Positions 25,232-34,703 of a stretch of 64,000 bases of DNA are shown here, in pieces (positions within the stretch are counted from its first letter, which is position 1; each line of letters starts with the position of its first letter). Source of the DNA: Arcticibacter sp041902385 (GTDB lineage: Bacteria; Bacteroidota; Bacteroidia; Sphingobacteriales; Sphingobacteriaceae). A program made the translations under genes and the position numbers. The notes below the pieces were generated by a model. The model saw nothing but the letters and a program-made list of their open reading frames with translations, had not been told where the DNA came from and ran no database searches. The stretch spans positions 2,418,001 through 2,482,000 of the forward strand of contig NZ_CP169244.1 of NCBI RefSeq assembly GCF_041902385.1, read 5' to 3'.

Positions 25232-26647
25232 TTAGGCCAGCTCGGCCTCTTCCAGGAATTCGCGTACGTCGCCCACTTTGCCGGTAACTGCTGCAACTGC
25301 CGCTGTAAGGGGACTGGCAAGGAAAGTTCTGGAATTCGGTCCCTGGCGTCCTTCAAAGTTCCTGTTCGATGTAGAGACACAGTACTTACCCGCAGGTATC
25401 TTATCCTCGTTCATGCCCAGGCAGGCACTGCATCCTGGTTCACGAAGACCAAATCCTGCTTCAGCAAATATTTTATCGAGGCCTTCTTCAATCGCTTGTT
25501 TTTGAACCTGCTTGGAGCCTGGAACTACCCATACGGTGACGTTGTCTGCTTTCTGTCGACCTTTTACAAATGCTGCCACCTGACGGAGGTCTTCAATCCT
25601 GCTGTTAGTACAGCTGCCAATGAAGACATAGTCGATGGGTTTGCCCAGCAGCTTTTCGTCTTCCCTGAGGCCCATATAATTCAGAGCCTTTACGTAAGAA
25701 GGCTGTTCACTTTGTTCTATTTCTGCCACAGCAGGAACTTTCTGTGTCACTCCGATCCCCATTCCCGGATTGGTTCCGTAGGTGATCATCGGTTCTATAT
25801 CTTCTGCGTTAAAGTAATATTCTTTGTCGAACTGCGCGTCGGAGTCGGAGTACAGCGTCTTCCAATACGCGACAGACTTATCCCACTCTTCTCCCTTCGG
25901 AGCGAACTCCCGTCCTTTAACATACTCGAAGGTGATCTCATCAGGAGCGATAAGTCCGCCTCTTGCGCCCATCTCGATACTCATGTTGCAGATCGTCATT
26001 CTTCCTTCCATACTCAGTGAGCGGATGGTATCACCGGCGTACTCCACAAAATATCCGGTACCTCCTGCTGCTGATATCTTTGAGATAATATAAAGGATAA
26101 TATCTTTAGAGGTAACGCCTTTTCTTAAGGTGCCGTTTACCTCAATTTTCATTCTTTTGGGTCGAGACTGGAGCAGGCATTGCGTTGCCAGAACCTGTTC
26201 AACCTGGGAGGTCCCAATGCCGAAAGCAATAGAGCCAAAGGCCCCGTGGGTTGAGGTGTGGCTGTCACCGCAGACGTAGGTACGTCCGGGGACTGTAATG
26301 CCTAGTTCCGGACCGATCACGTGGACTATTCCCTGATAGGGATGCCCCAGCCCGTACAGTTCGATTCCGAATTCCTTGCAGTTACGGGTAAGGGTATCTA
26401 CCTGATAGCGGGAAAGCTCTTCCTTGATGGGGAGGTGCTGGTTGAGTGTAGGGACGTTATGATCGGCCGTCGCCACAGTTTGCTGCGGGCGGAAAACAGG
26501 AATGCCTCTTTTCCTGAGACCATCGAACGCCTGCGGGCTCGTTACCTCATGTATAAAATGCGTGTCAATATAAATAATATCAGGGAAGCCCTCTTTGCTG
26601 CTAACAACGTGGGCGTCCCAAACTTTGTCGAATAATGTTTTTCCCAT
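25232..26647 (-). CDS. leuC: 3-isopropylmalate dehydratase large subunit
   Basis: Aconitase-family [4Fe-4S] enzyme that isomerises 2- to 3-isopropylmalate with LeuD. It has 471 residues, standard length. The N-terminus reads GKTLFDKVWDAHVV, the substrate block is CGDSHTSTHGAFGSIAFGIG, and iron-sulfur ligand cysteines are in FIGSCTNSRIEDL and GCSACLGMN. The start is the ATG at 26647. It follows ilvC after about 90 bp that contain a stem-loop. Confidence 0.96.
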   Translation of the reverse strand: MGKTLFDKVWDAHVVSSKEGFPDIIYIDTHFIHEVTSPQAFDGLRKRGIPVFRPQQTVATADHNVPTLNQHLPIKEELSRYQVDTLTRNCKEFGIELYGLGHPYQGIVHVIGPELGITVPGRTYVCGDSHTSTHGAFGSIAFGIGTSQVEQVLATQCLLQSRPKRMKIEVNGTLRKGVTSKDIILYIISKISAAGGTGYFVEYAGDTIRSLSMEGRMTICNMSIEMGARGGLIAPDEITFEYVKGREFAPKGEEWDKSVAYWKTLYSDSDAQFDKEYYFNAEDIEPMITYGTNPGMGIGVTQKVPAVAEIEQSEQPSYVKALNYMGLREDEKLLGKPIDYVFIGSCTNSRIEDLRQVAAFVKGRQKADNVTVWVVPGSKQVQKQAIEEGLDKIFAEAGFGLREPGCSACLGMNEDKIPAGKYCVSTSNRNFEGRQGPNSRTFLASPLTAAVAAVTGKVGDVREFLEEAELA

Positions 26648-26682
26648 ATCCCTTCCTGGTTCTTTCTATTTATAAACTACTC

Positions 26683-26716
26683 TCCCCGCTACCTGTGATT
26701 AGTCCAGGAGCGGGGA
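26683..26716 (-). promoter_or_regulatory. Intercistronic stem-loop between ilvC and leuC
   Basis: TCCCCGCT and AGCGGGGA pair over 8 bp with an 18-nt loop in the 90-bp gap. No T-run follows on the minus strand, so it is more likely an mRNA-stability or processing hairpin than a terminator. Confidence 0.45.
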
Positions 26717-26737
26717 AGAGAGACGAGGAGCAGAAGC

Positions 26738-27796
26738 TTATGCTTCCACTGTTTGATTTTCGGGTCTCAGACTTCTTACTGTTTTACCGGCCTGCCATAA
26801 TTCGCTCTCGCGGAGTTCTTTTAACTCTGCTTCAAGCTTCTCGCGGTAGTCGGGCTGGCTGTTAAGATCAATAGACCTTTGTGATTCTTTTCCTGTTGCA
26901 ACGCTTTCGTACAGTTCTTCAAATACAGGTTTTGTAGCGTCTTTGAACTTTTTCCACCAGTCAAGGGCGCCGCGCTGAGCTGTAGTAGAACAGTTAGCGT
27001 ACATCCAGTCCATACCGTTCTCAGCAACCAGTGGCATGAGCGACTGAGTAAGCTCTTCAACAGTTTCATTAAATGCCTCAGAAGGAGTATGACCCTTGCT
27101 GCGCAGAACTTCATACTGGGCTGCAAAGATTCCCTGGATACATCCCATCAGGGTGCCACGCTCGCCTGTGAGGTCGCTGAATACTTCTTTTTTAAAGTCA
27201 GTTTCGAAGAGATAACCGCTTCCTACTGCAATACCCAGTGCAACCACTCTTTCCCATGCTTTGCCGGTAGCGTCCTGATAGATAGCAAAACTTGAGTTCA
27301 AGCCACGGCCTTCAAGGAACATTCTTCTCAAAGACGTTCCTGATCCTTTTGGAGCTACCAGGAATACGTCAACGTCTGCAGGAGGGATGATGCCGGTCTG
27401 CTCGTTAAAAGTAATTCCAAATCCGTGTGAGAAATACAGCGCTTTGCCTGCTGTAAGATGTTTTTTAACGGTTGGCCAAAGCTCAATCTGTGCGGCATCG
27501 CTAAGAAGGTAGCAAATGATAGTTCCTTTTTCAAGAGCTTCTTCAATTTCAAATAGAGTTTCTCCGGGTACGAAGCCATCACGTACAGCTTTGTCCCATG
27601 TCTTTGAATTCTTACGCTGACCAACAATTACGTTGATTCCATTATCTTTTTGGTTGAGAGCCTGTCCCGGGCCCTGTACACCGTAACCAATTACAGCAAC
27701 GGTTTCATTTTTCAGTACTTCCTGTGCTTTTGATAACGGAAACTCTTCGCGGGTCACTACATTTTCTTCAACTCCGCCGAAATTTAATTTTGCCAT
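26738..27796 (-). CDS. ilvC: Ketol-acid reductoisomerase
   Basis: NADPH- and Mg-dependent isomeroreduction of acetolactate or acetohydroxybutyrate for valine, leucine and isoleucine synthesis. It has 352 residues with a Rossmann segment VAVIGYGVQGPGQALNQKDNG (near residue 33) and then VIVGQRKNSKTW, where the Arg/Lys/Ser pattern fits NADPH. DLTGERGTLMGCIQGIFAAQYE and the C-terminal helical NCSTTAQRGALDWW follow. The length matches class I or the short Bacteroidota form rather than the 490-residue E. coli class II enzyme. Confidence 0.95.
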   Translation of the reverse strand: MAKLNFGGVEENVVTREEFPLSKAQEVLKNETVAVIGYGVQGPGQALNQKDNGINVIVGQRKNSKTWDKAVRDGFVPGETLFEIEEALEKGTIICYLLSDAAQIELWPTVKKHLTAGKALYFSHGFGITFNEQTGIIPPADVDVFLVAPKGSGTSLRRMFLEGRGLNSSFAIYQDATGKAWERVVALGIAVGSGYLFETDFKKEVFSDLTGERGTLMGCIQGIFAAQYEVLRSKGHTPSEAFNETVEELTQSLMPLVAENGMDWMYANCSTTAQRGALDWWKKFKDATKPVFEELYESVATGKESQRSIDLNSQPDYREKLEAELKELRESELWQAGKTVRSLRPENQTVEA

Positions 27797-27866
27797 GATT
27801 CTTTGTTTTGAACTATTGCTTTTTGTTATGAATTATATTTTTGACTTGCAGCTGATCCTTGTCCGC

Positions 27867-28475
27867 TTACATGCTGAATACTTTGTCGCGGCTATTCAGG
27901 TACTCATTTTCCACCACTTCAGGTGCCGGTTCAGTCCGCTCGAACTCTCTTAGCTTGCAGTTGAAACCTTCACTCGCCTTAATGATGGCAATCCTGGCGC
28001 TTCTTACAAACTCGATGAGGCCGTACGGCTGAAGCACTTTAATCAGGTTATCCGTTTCTTCGCGGTGTCCTGTCGTCTCAAATACGGTATAGTCTTTTCT
28101 GATCACCACAGCACGGGCTCCATTTTCACGGAGCAGGCGCTCTACCAGTGCTTTTTCAGCGATGGTATCAGTAGGAACCTTATAGAGTGCCATCTCCTGC
28201 CATATCACATCTTCATTGGTATTGTAATAGACCTTCAGAACTTCAACCTGCTTTTCAATTTGCCTGGTCACCTTCCTCACCACATCCTCCGTCTCAGTGA
28301 TCACAATGTTGAAGCGGTGAATGCTTTCACTCTCTGAAGGTGAGGTATTCAGGCTATCGATATTGATCTTTCTGCGGGTAAAGATAATCGCGATCCGGCT
28401 AAGGAGACCGATCTGATTCTCGGTATACACCGTGATGTTGTATTCTTGCTTGATGGGAGTGTTTTCTGTGCTCAT
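27867..28475 (-). CDS. ilvN: Acetolactate synthase small (regulatory) subunit
   Basis: Regulatory partner of IlvB. The N-terminal ACT domain reads YNITVYTENQIGLLSRIAIIFTRRKINIDSLNTSPSE (about 11-48), the classical valine-binding fold. The second half, about 85-190, matches the C-terminal domain of IlvN/IlvH. Its 202 residues are slightly longer than E. coli IlvH. It starts 69 bp after ilvB and is followed by ilvC after 70 bp. Valine feedback is expected from the family, but the exact ligand residues were not checked. Confidence 0.93.
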   Translation of the reverse strand: MSTENTPIKQEYNITVYTENQIGLLSRIAIIFTRRKINIDSLNTSPSESESIHRFNIVITETEDVVRKVTRQIEKQVEVLKVYYNTNEDVIWQEMALYKVPTDTIAEKALVERLLRENGARAVVIRKDYTVFETTGHREETDNLIKVLQPYGLIEFVRSARIAIIKASEGFNCKLREFERTEPAPEVVENEYLNSRDKVFSM

Positions 28476-28544
28476 GTTTTTAAGCTATTAGCCACTGGTG
28501 TTCTCTGTGGCTGCGTTATCACCTCTAATTGCCCGGACTGACTG

Positions 28545-30290
28545 TTATTTTAGCCTTATTTCGCTCACGCTGCATCCCTGCGGAACCATCGGGAACACGT
28601 TGTTCTCTTTGGTTACCATCACTTCCAGCAGATAGGGCCCTTCGTGCTCCAGCATCAGCTTTAAAGCATCTTCCAGGTATTCGCGCTTTGCAATGCTTTT
28701 GCCATGAATGCCATAACCTTCAGCGACCTTAACATAGTCGGGACTCGTTATATCTACAAAAGAATACCGCCTGTCGTGAAACAATTGCTGCCATTGCCGC
28801 ACCATACCCAGGAACTGATTATTGAGTACGATGATTTTAACGTTTACACCACTTTGCATAATTGTCCCCAGCTCCTGAATGGTCATCTGGATACCGCCGT
28901 CCCCTATGATTGCGACCACGGTTCGATCCTGAGCTCCAAATTTTGCTCCAATTGCTGCAGGCAGTGCAAAGCCCATGGTTCCCAGTCCACCGCTGGTGAT
29001 GTTGCTTCTTGTATGATTGAGCTTGGCATAACGGCATGCTACCATCTGATGCTGGCCCACGTCTGTTACAACAATGGCTTCACCTCCCGTCAATTCATTA
29101 AGGGTTTGTACCACTTCTCCCATAGTCATTTCTTCTGAGGATGGGAAAAGCTCCTCCCTGATCACAGCGTCGATCTCTTTCTGTTCGAAGTCGCGAAACC
29201 GTTCGAGCCAGTCCTTGTGTTGTCTTTCATTCACCATGGAGGTGAGCAGAGGAAGCGTTTCTTTACAGTCGCCCCAAACCGGTACGGTACTCTGAACATT
29301 TTTGTCGATCTCCGCGGGGTCTATATCCAGATGGATCACCTTCGCCTGTTTGGCATATTTGTCGAGGCGGCCGGTCACGCGGTCGTCAAACCGCATCCCG
29401 ATTGCAATCAATACATCGCACTCGTTGGTAAGGACATTAGGACCGTAGTTGCCATGCATACCAAGCATGCCCACATTAAGGGGATGGTCGCTTGGTATTG
29501 CGCCTGCGCCAAGAATTGTCCAGGCGGAAGGGATGCCTGCCTTTTCAATAAAAGCCTGGAATTCTTTCTCTGCATTTCCCAGGACAACGCCCTGGCCCCA
29601 GAGCACGAATGGTTTCTCAGCTGCATTGATAAGCTCCGCAGCCTTTTCGACGTATTCTTTCCTCACGATCGGCTTGGGCCTGTAGCTTCTGATATGCCGG
29701 CATGGAGTATATCCTGAGAAATTAAACTTTTGCAGCTGTGCATTTTTTGTAATGTCAATCAGCACAGGCCCAGGGCGTCCGCTTTTTGCAATATAAAAAG
29801 CTTTGGCAAGCACTTCGGGTATCTCTGTCGCATCGGTAACCTGGTAGTTCCACTTGGTAACGGGAGAAGTGATGTTGATGACATCTATCTCCTGGAAAGC
29901 GTCCGTTCCGAGCAGGTGGGCAAACACCTGACCTGTTATACAGACAAGGGGAGTGCTGTCTATTTGCGCGTCGGCAAGACCTGTAACAAGATTGGTCGCG
30001 CCCGGACCGCTGGTTGCGAAGACAACTCCGACCTTTCCTGATGCACGTGCGTACCCCTGTCCGGCATGAATACCTCCCTGCTCATGACGAACCAGGATAT
30101 GTTTTAGCCGGTCCTGATAATCGTACAAGGCGTCATAGATCGGCATAATCGCACCGCCCGGATAACCAAAGATCGTGTCGATCCCCTCCGCTATCAAGCC
30201 TTCGAGCAGGGCCGCAGATCCGGTCATTTCAACGCTGGTCTCTATGCCTTTCTCAGTCTTGCCCAATACTTCCTGTTGTGCTGTTTCCAT
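28545..30290 (-). CDS. ilvB: Acetolactate synthase large (catalytic) subunit
   Basis: Thiamine-diphosphate and FAD enzyme that forms acetolactate and acetohydroxybutyrate. It has 581 residues in three domains. FGYPGGAIMPIYDAL with the nearby catalytic glutamate (RHEQGGIHAGQGYARASGK) is at the N-terminus. The FAD/middle domain covers about 205-350 (GMLGMHGNYGPN, VIAIGMRFDDRVTG). The C-terminal ThDP/Mg motif is AIIGDGGIQMTIQELGT followed by NNQFLGMVRQWQ. It lies between ilvD and ilvN. Confidence 0.96.
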   Translation of the reverse strand: METAQQEVLGKTEKGIETSVEMTGSAALLEGLIAEGIDTIFGYPGGAIMPIYDALYDYQDRLKHILVRHEQGGIHAGQGYARASGKVGVVFATSGPGATNLVTGLADAQIDSTPLVCITGQVFAHLLGTDAFQEIDVINITSPVTKWNYQVTDATEIPEVLAKAFYIAKSGRPGPVLIDITKNAQLQKFNFSGYTPCRHIRSYRPKPIVRKEYVEKAAELINAAEKPFVLWGQGVVLGNAEKEFQAFIEKAGIPSAWTILGAGAIPSDHPLNVGMLGMHGNYGPNVLTNECDVLIAIGMRFDDRVTGRLDKYAKQAKVIHLDIDPAEIDKNVQSTVPVWGDCKETLPLLTSMVNERQHKDWLERFRDFEQKEIDAVIREELFPSSEEMTMGEVVQTLNELTGGEAIVVTDVGQHQMVACRYAKLNHTRSNITSGGLGTMGFALPAAIGAKFGAQDRTVVAIIGDGGIQMTIQELGTIMQSGVNVKIIVLNNQFLGMVRQWQQLFHDRRYSFVDITSPDYVKVAEGYGIHGKSIAKREYLEDALKLMLEHEGPYLLEVMVTKENNVFPMVPQGCSVSEIRLK

Positions 30291-30397
30291 TTTTCTAGAT
30301 TTTGATTAGCTTAATAAGCGCTCTGAATGTTTACTTTCAGGCAGATTGCTTTTTATCGTTTTTCTCCAGTGCTCATTTCAGGGCAGGCATGCGCCTG

Positions 30398-32119
30398 CTA
30401 ATTCTCGTCAGTCACGCAACCCTCAGCAGCGGAGCTCACGCTCTTTGCATATTTGTAGAGAAGACCTTTCTTTGCTTTTAGCTCCGGACGTACCCAATTT
30501 TCACGCCTTCTGGCAATCTCCTCTTCCGAAACTTTTAATGTCATCGTACGTTTTATTGCGTCGATCTCAATAGGATCATCATCCTGCACCAGGCCGATGA
30601 GTCCTCCTTCATACGCTTCGGGAGTAATATGCCCTACTACAAATCCGTGAGTGCCACCGCTGAAACGTCCGTCTGTGATTAATGCGACAGACTTGCCCAG
30701 TCCTGCACCAATCAGGGCAGAAGTAGGTTTCAGCATTTCAGGCATGCCAGGCGCTCCCTTAGGTCCTATATTTTTGATTACAACCACGTCGCCCGGTTTT
30801 ACTCTTCCCGTCGTGATGCCTTCAATAAGATGCGATTCTCCATCGAACACCCTTGCCGGGCCTTCGAAGTATTCTCCTTCCTTTCCGGTGATCTTGGCCA
30901 CACTTCCGCCTTCCGCAAGATTCCCGTAAAGAATTTGAAGGTGTCCTGTCGCTTTTACAGGGCTTTCTACCGGAAAGATCACCTTTTGAGCTTCAAAGTC
31001 CAGCTCCGGAACGTCAGCCAGGTTTTCAGCAAGGGTTTTTCCCGTACAGGTGATACACTCCCCGTGCAGCCATCCCTGCTTCAACAGATACTTCATGACG
31101 GCCGGAACGCCGCCTACTTTGTGAAGATCCTCCATCATGTATTTTCCACTAGGCTTCATGTCTGCAAGTACCGGTATCCGGTTACTCACCTCCTGAAAAT
31201 CATCCTGAGTCAGACTAACGTCTACACTCTTTGCCATGGCAATCAGGTGCAGAACAGCATTGGTAGATCCGCCTAATACCATCAGCGTAACAATAGCATT
31301 TTCAAATGCCTTTTTGGTCATGATGTCTTTCGGCTTTATATCTTTCTCGAGCAGAAGACGTATTGCCTTCCCCGCTTCCAGACATTCTTTTCGCTTGTTT
31401 TCACTTAGGGCAGGCGAGGACGACGAGTAGGGCAAACTCATTCCAAGTGCTTCTATAGCAGCCGCCATTGTATTGGCGGTATAGATTCCGCCGCAGGCTC
31501 CCGCTCCCGGACATGAGCGTTTGATGATCTCTTTGAAATCCAGGTCTTCAATCTGACCTGCAATCTTTTTACCAAGCGCTTCAAAGGCAGATATAATATT
31601 AAGGTCTTCTCCCTTGTAATGACCCGGAGCAATTGTACCGCCATAGACCATGATAGCCGGCCGGTTAAGACGCCCCATTGCCATCAATGAGCCGGGCATG
31701 TTTTTATCGCAACCTGGTAAGGCGATTACTGCATCATAATGCTGAGCCCCGCACACGGCCTCAATGGAGTCGGCGATCACATCCCTGCTCACCAGGGAGT
31801 AACGCATGCCGGGCGTACCATTCCCCATCCCGTCACTTACACCGATTGTATTAAATATCAGTCCTACAAGGTTTTCTTTCCAAACGCTCTCTTTTACCAG
31901 CTTTGCCAGGTCATTCAGGTGCATGTTGCAGGTGTTGCCGTCATAACCCATGCTTGCAATACCGACCTGAGCCTTGTCCATATCTTCCTCCGTTAGCCCG
32001 ATTCCGTATAACATGGCTTGTGCGGCTGGCTGTGTTGGGTCCTGAGTTAAAGTTCTGCTGTGGCGGTTAAGTTCTTGCTGCTTGTCTGTGGCCGCCCCGG
32101 CGTCTGTAGTTGAGTTCAT
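30398..32119 (-). CDS. ilvD: Dihydroxy-acid dehydratase
   Basis: Iron-sulfur dehydratase that makes the 2-oxo acids of valine and isoleucine. It has 573 residues, standard length. Conserved cysteines for the cluster appear in GCDKNMPGSLMAMGRL and CPGAGACGGIYTANTMAAA, and the C-terminal blocks ALITDGRFSGGTHGFVVGHI and PEAYEGGLIGLV are present. It is the first gene of the nine-gene branched-chain operon; the only promoter region for the operon appears to be the 400 bp upstream of it. Confidence 0.96.
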   Translation of the reverse strand: MNSTTDAGAATDKQQELNRHSRTLTQDPTQPAAQAMLYGIGLTEEDMDKAQVGIASMGYDGNTCNMHLNDLAKLVKESVWKENLVGLIFNTIGVSDGMGNGTPGMRYSLVSRDVIADSIEAVCGAQHYDAVIALPGCDKNMPGSLMAMGRLNRPAIMVYGGTIAPGHYKGEDLNIISAFEALGKKIAGQIEDLDFKEIIKRSCPGAGACGGIYTANTMAAAIEALGMSLPYSSSSPALSENKRKECLEAGKAIRLLLEKDIKPKDIMTKKAFENAIVTLMVLGGSTNAVLHLIAMAKSVDVSLTQDDFQEVSNRIPVLADMKPSGKYMMEDLHKVGGVPAVMKYLLKQGWLHGECITCTGKTLAENLADVPELDFEAQKVIFPVESPVKATGHLQILYGNLAEGGSVAKITGKEGEYFEGPARVFDGESHLIEGITTGRVKPGDVVVIKNIGPKGAPGMPEMLKPTSALIGAGLGKSVALITDGRFSGGTHGFVVGHITPEAYEGGLIGLVQDDDPIEIDAIKRTMTLKVSEEEIARRRENWVRPELKAKKGLLYKYAKSVSSAAEGCVTDEN

Positions 32120-32475
32120 AATATGTTCTGGTCCTTATTGTCTCACTAATTTTACTTTCGTGTTAGGCGCGGAAATCTTTATCTTTACGGAAATCCCGCT
32201 AATGCCTTTGATCTGTTATCGTTACCCTTAAGGTAGGCACAACAGAACTCTAAGTCAATAGGCCCTTCTGAATATTTTCATTTAGTATTTTATTCTACAC
32301 GGTACACTGCTACAGAATTTAATTTGGCTACAGGCTAATATTTTGCTTCTGAAATTTGGGGTTGCTATACCAAATGACAATTTGGTATACGGTTCAAGTG
32401 CGTCGACTGTGTGTCCCGGGGAGCAGAATTCTTCCTAAAATGGACGCCGTCGCGTCAAAAGTTGAAAAATTGAGC
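32120..32475. other. Promoter region of the ilv-leu operon
   Basis: About 355 bp between ilvD (minus) and the atpC terminator. It contains a near-perfect palindrome at 32366-32389. I found no leader peptide rich in branched-chain codons, no T-box signature and no exact TAnnTTTG on the minus strand. The transcription start is therefore unplaced. Confidence 0.5.
32366..32389. promoter_or_regulatory. Palindromic operator-like site upstream of ilvD
   Basis: TATACCAAAT and ATTTGGTATA are perfect 10-bp inverted arms with a 4-nt spacer (GACA), lying about 250 bp upstream of the ilvD start. The size and symmetry fit a dimeric transcription factor. No regulator gene is adjacent, so the factor is unknown; it could act on the ilv-leu operon. 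Confidence 0.5.
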
Positions 32476-32506
32476 AAAAAAAAAGCCGGATGATTTACAT
32501 CCGGCT
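32476..32506 (-). terminator. Terminator of the atpDC operon
   Basis: On the minus strand AGCCGGATG and CATCCGGCT form a perfect 9-bp stem with a 5-nt loop, followed by an uninterrupted T-run (nine A on the plus strand). It lies about 20 bp after the atpC stop. Confidence 0.92.
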
Positions 32507-32527
32507 AATCTCTTATGAGGAACAGAT

Positions 32528-32776
32528 TTATTCCTGAATTCCTTCTGCCAAGACAGTTATTTTATTGTTCAGTACCTCAACGACACCTCCCTTAATAAAG
32601 TAGCTTTCTTCGCTTTTCCCACCTGTGCGGATGATCACTTTGCCATCCTCCAGAGTAGAGATGATCGGAGCGTGGTTATTCAGAACCTCGAACGAGCCCT
32701 GAGTGCCTGGCACAGTCACCGAAGTTACTTCTCCTTCAAAAACAGTCTGATCAGGTGTTAAAATTTCTAGTGTCAT
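32528..32776 (-). CDS. atpC: ATP synthase F1 epsilon subunit, short form
   Basis: Central-stalk subunit of the F1 motor. Only the N-terminal beta-sandwich is present in 82 residues (MTLEILTPDQTVFEGEVTSV, then GSFEVLNNHAPIISTLEDGKV). The C-terminal two-helix regulatory domain of the roughly 135-residue E. coli epsilon is absent; short epsilons of this kind are usual in Bacteroidota. It follows atpD by about 108 bp and precedes a strong terminator, so atpD-atpC is a two-gene operon apart from the other ATP synthase genes. Confidence 0.92.
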   Translation of the reverse strand: MTLEILTPDQTVFEGEVTSVTVPGTQGSFEVLNNHAPIISTLEDGKVIIRTGGKSEESYFIKGGVVEVLNNKITVLAEGIQE

Positions 32777-32884
32777 GTTATTTATATTTCAGATATCTGG
32801 CCTGAGATATGGATTGGCTTTCTTATATAAGAGACAGTAAGATATCAGGCCCAAACGAAGTCTGACATCTTACTCTCAAATCTG

Positions 32885-34390
32885 TTAAGCATTTGCTTCA
32901 GCAAGTAGCTTTTTACCTTTTTCGACAGCATCCTCAATGGTTCCTACCAGGTTGAAAGCTGCTTCAGGATATTCATCTACTTCACCATCCATGATCATAT
33001 TAAAGCCTTTAATAGTGTCTTTAATATCAACCAATACACCTTTTAATCCTGTGAACTGCTCTGCCACGTGGAATGGCTGAGATAAGAAACGCTGCACGCG
33101 ACGTGCGCGGGCTACAGTCAGTTTATCTTCTTCAGAAAGCTCATCCATACCAAGGATGGCAATGATATCCTGAAGTTCTTTATATCGCTGAAGGATTTCT
33201 TTTACTCGTTGAGCTGTGCGGTAATGCTCTTCGCCAAGAACCATCGGATTCAGGATTCTGGAAGTAGAGTCAAGAGGATCCACTGCAGGATAGATACCAA
33301 GCTCAGCAATCTTACGTGACAATACGGTTGTTGCGTCAAGGTGAGCAAATGTTGTTGCCGGTGCAGGGTCTGTCAAGTCATCCGCAGGTACATATACTGC
33401 CTGAACAGAGGTGATTGAGCCGCGCTTAGTCGAGGTGATACGCTCCTGCATCAAACCCATTTCAGTTGCCAGCGTTGGCTGATAACCTACAGCAGAAGGC
33501 ATACGGCCAAGAAGAGCGGATACTTCAGATCCAGCCTGAGTGAAACGGAAGATATTGTCGATGAAGAAGAGGATATCACGACCCTGACCCTGACCGTCTC
33601 CGTCGCGGAAGTATTCAGCAACGGTCAAACCTGACAAGGCAACACGTGCACGTGCACCTGGAGGCTCGTTCATCTGACCGAATACGAACGTACACTTAGA
33701 GTCTTTAAGCTCATTGGCGTCGATCTTGTCAAGATTCCATTCACCTTTTTCCATTCCGTGCATGAACTCTTCACCGTATTTGATAATGCCTGATTCAAGC
33801 ATTTCGCGGAGAAGGTCATTCCCTTCACGGGTACGTTCTCCAACACCCGCAAACACAGACAGACCAGAATAGGCCTTTGCAATATTATTGATAAGCTCCT
33901 GGATCAATACGGTCTTTCCAACACCGGCACCACCGAACAGACCGATCTTTCCTCCTTTGGAGTAAGGCTCAAGAAGGTCAATCACTTTAATTCCGGTAAA
34001 CAATACTTCTGTTTCCGTAGAAAGATCTTCAAATCGGGGAGGAGTGGCGTGAATGGGGCGACCATTCGATTTATCAAGGTTGGTAAACCCGTCAATTGCA
34101 TCACCTACCACATTAAATACGCGACCTTTGATTCCCTCGCCGATCGGCATTTTGATAGGCGCTCCTGTGTCGATAGCGTCCATTCCACGGACAAGACCGT
34201 CTGTAGAGTCCATCGCAATTGCGCGGATCCTGTCTTCCCCCAGGTGGTTCTGAACCTCCAGGATGACCGTTTGCCCATTAGGCTTTACAACCTCTAGTGC
34301 ATCATAAATTTTAGGGAGTTTTGCGTCATCGGCGAAGCTGACGTCAACTACCGCTCCAATGATTTGCGCTATTTTTCCAACGTTTGGCAT
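32885..34390 (-). CDS. atpD: ATP synthase F1 beta subunit
   Basis: Catalytic subunit of the F1 ATPase. It has 501 residues. Walker A is GGAGVGKT (about 153-160), the catalytic glutamate is in GERTRE (about 185), Walker B is ILFFIDNIFRF, and the DELSEED loop is intact near residue 405. Codon use is smooth and the gene is complete. The rest of the ATP synthase genes are not in the window, consistent with the split arrangement known in Bacteroidota. Confidence 0.98.
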   Translation of the reverse strand: MPNVGKIAQIIGAVVDVSFADDAKLPKIYDALEVVKPNGQTVILEVQNHLGEDRIRAIAMDSTDGLVRGMDAIDTGAPIKMPIGEGIKGRVFNVVGDAIDGFTNLDKSNGRPIHATPPRFEDLSTETEVLFTGIKVIDLLEPYSKGGKIGLFGGAGVGKTVLIQELINNIAKAYSGLSVFAGVGERTREGNDLLREMLESGIIKYGEEFMHGMEKGEWNLDKIDANELKDSKCTFVFGQMNEPPGARARVALSGLTVAEYFRDGDGQGQGRDILFFIDNIFRFTQAGSEVSALLGRMPSAVGYQPTLATEMGLMQERITSTKRGSITSVQAVYVPADDLTDPAPATTFAHLDATTVLSRKIAELGIYPAVDPLDSTSRILNPMVLGEEHYRTAQRVKEILQRYKELQDIIAILGMDELSEEDKLTVARARRVQRFLSQPFHVAEQFTGLKGVLVDIKDTIKGFNMIMDGEVDEYPEAAFNLVGTIEDAVEKGKKLLAEANA

Positions 34391-34448
34391 ATAATTTTGG
34401 AGTAAATATGTTATTTTTCAATGTTTAGAGCCGTATTTTCGGCTACTT

Positions 34449-34479
34449 TTTGGGTTTGCAATAATACGCTTTATCTTTG
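34449..34479 (+). promoter_or_regulatory. Consensus Bacteroidota promoter (TTTG-N19-TATCTTTG)
   Basis: TTTG at 34449-34452, a 19-nt spacer, then TATCTTTG at 34472-34479, an exact match to the housekeeping consensus. Transcription would begin near 34486 on the plus strand, about 190-220 nt before the start of the small membrane protein gene, divergent from atpD. The intervening leader has no recognised gene. Confidence 0.7.
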
Positions 34480-34703
34480 AAAATCAAATGGCTTGAACGA
34501 AAAGTTTTTCATTTTCATCGTGCTTTATTTTTGATTTTTTTTATCGCGAACACCTCATTTTTCAGTCCGTTCCGGCATTTTCCTAGAAACGGGATAAATC
34601 TTCAGCCGTCAATTCGGCTCCTTATCGCTCTTCCTCGAAAACCAGACGAAATTAGGGCTGTTCTCTAGAAAAGAAAATGATTTGCATCATGTATTCGTTT
34701 AAA

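Noticed and set aside
32120..32475. T-box or leader-peptide attenuator for the ilv operon
   Set aside because: No T-box core sequence and no short frame rich in Ile, Leu or Val codons was found.
34477..34668. Plus-strand 63-codon frame below the strong promoter
   Set aside because: It starts upstream of the expected transcription start and its sequence is not protein-like.
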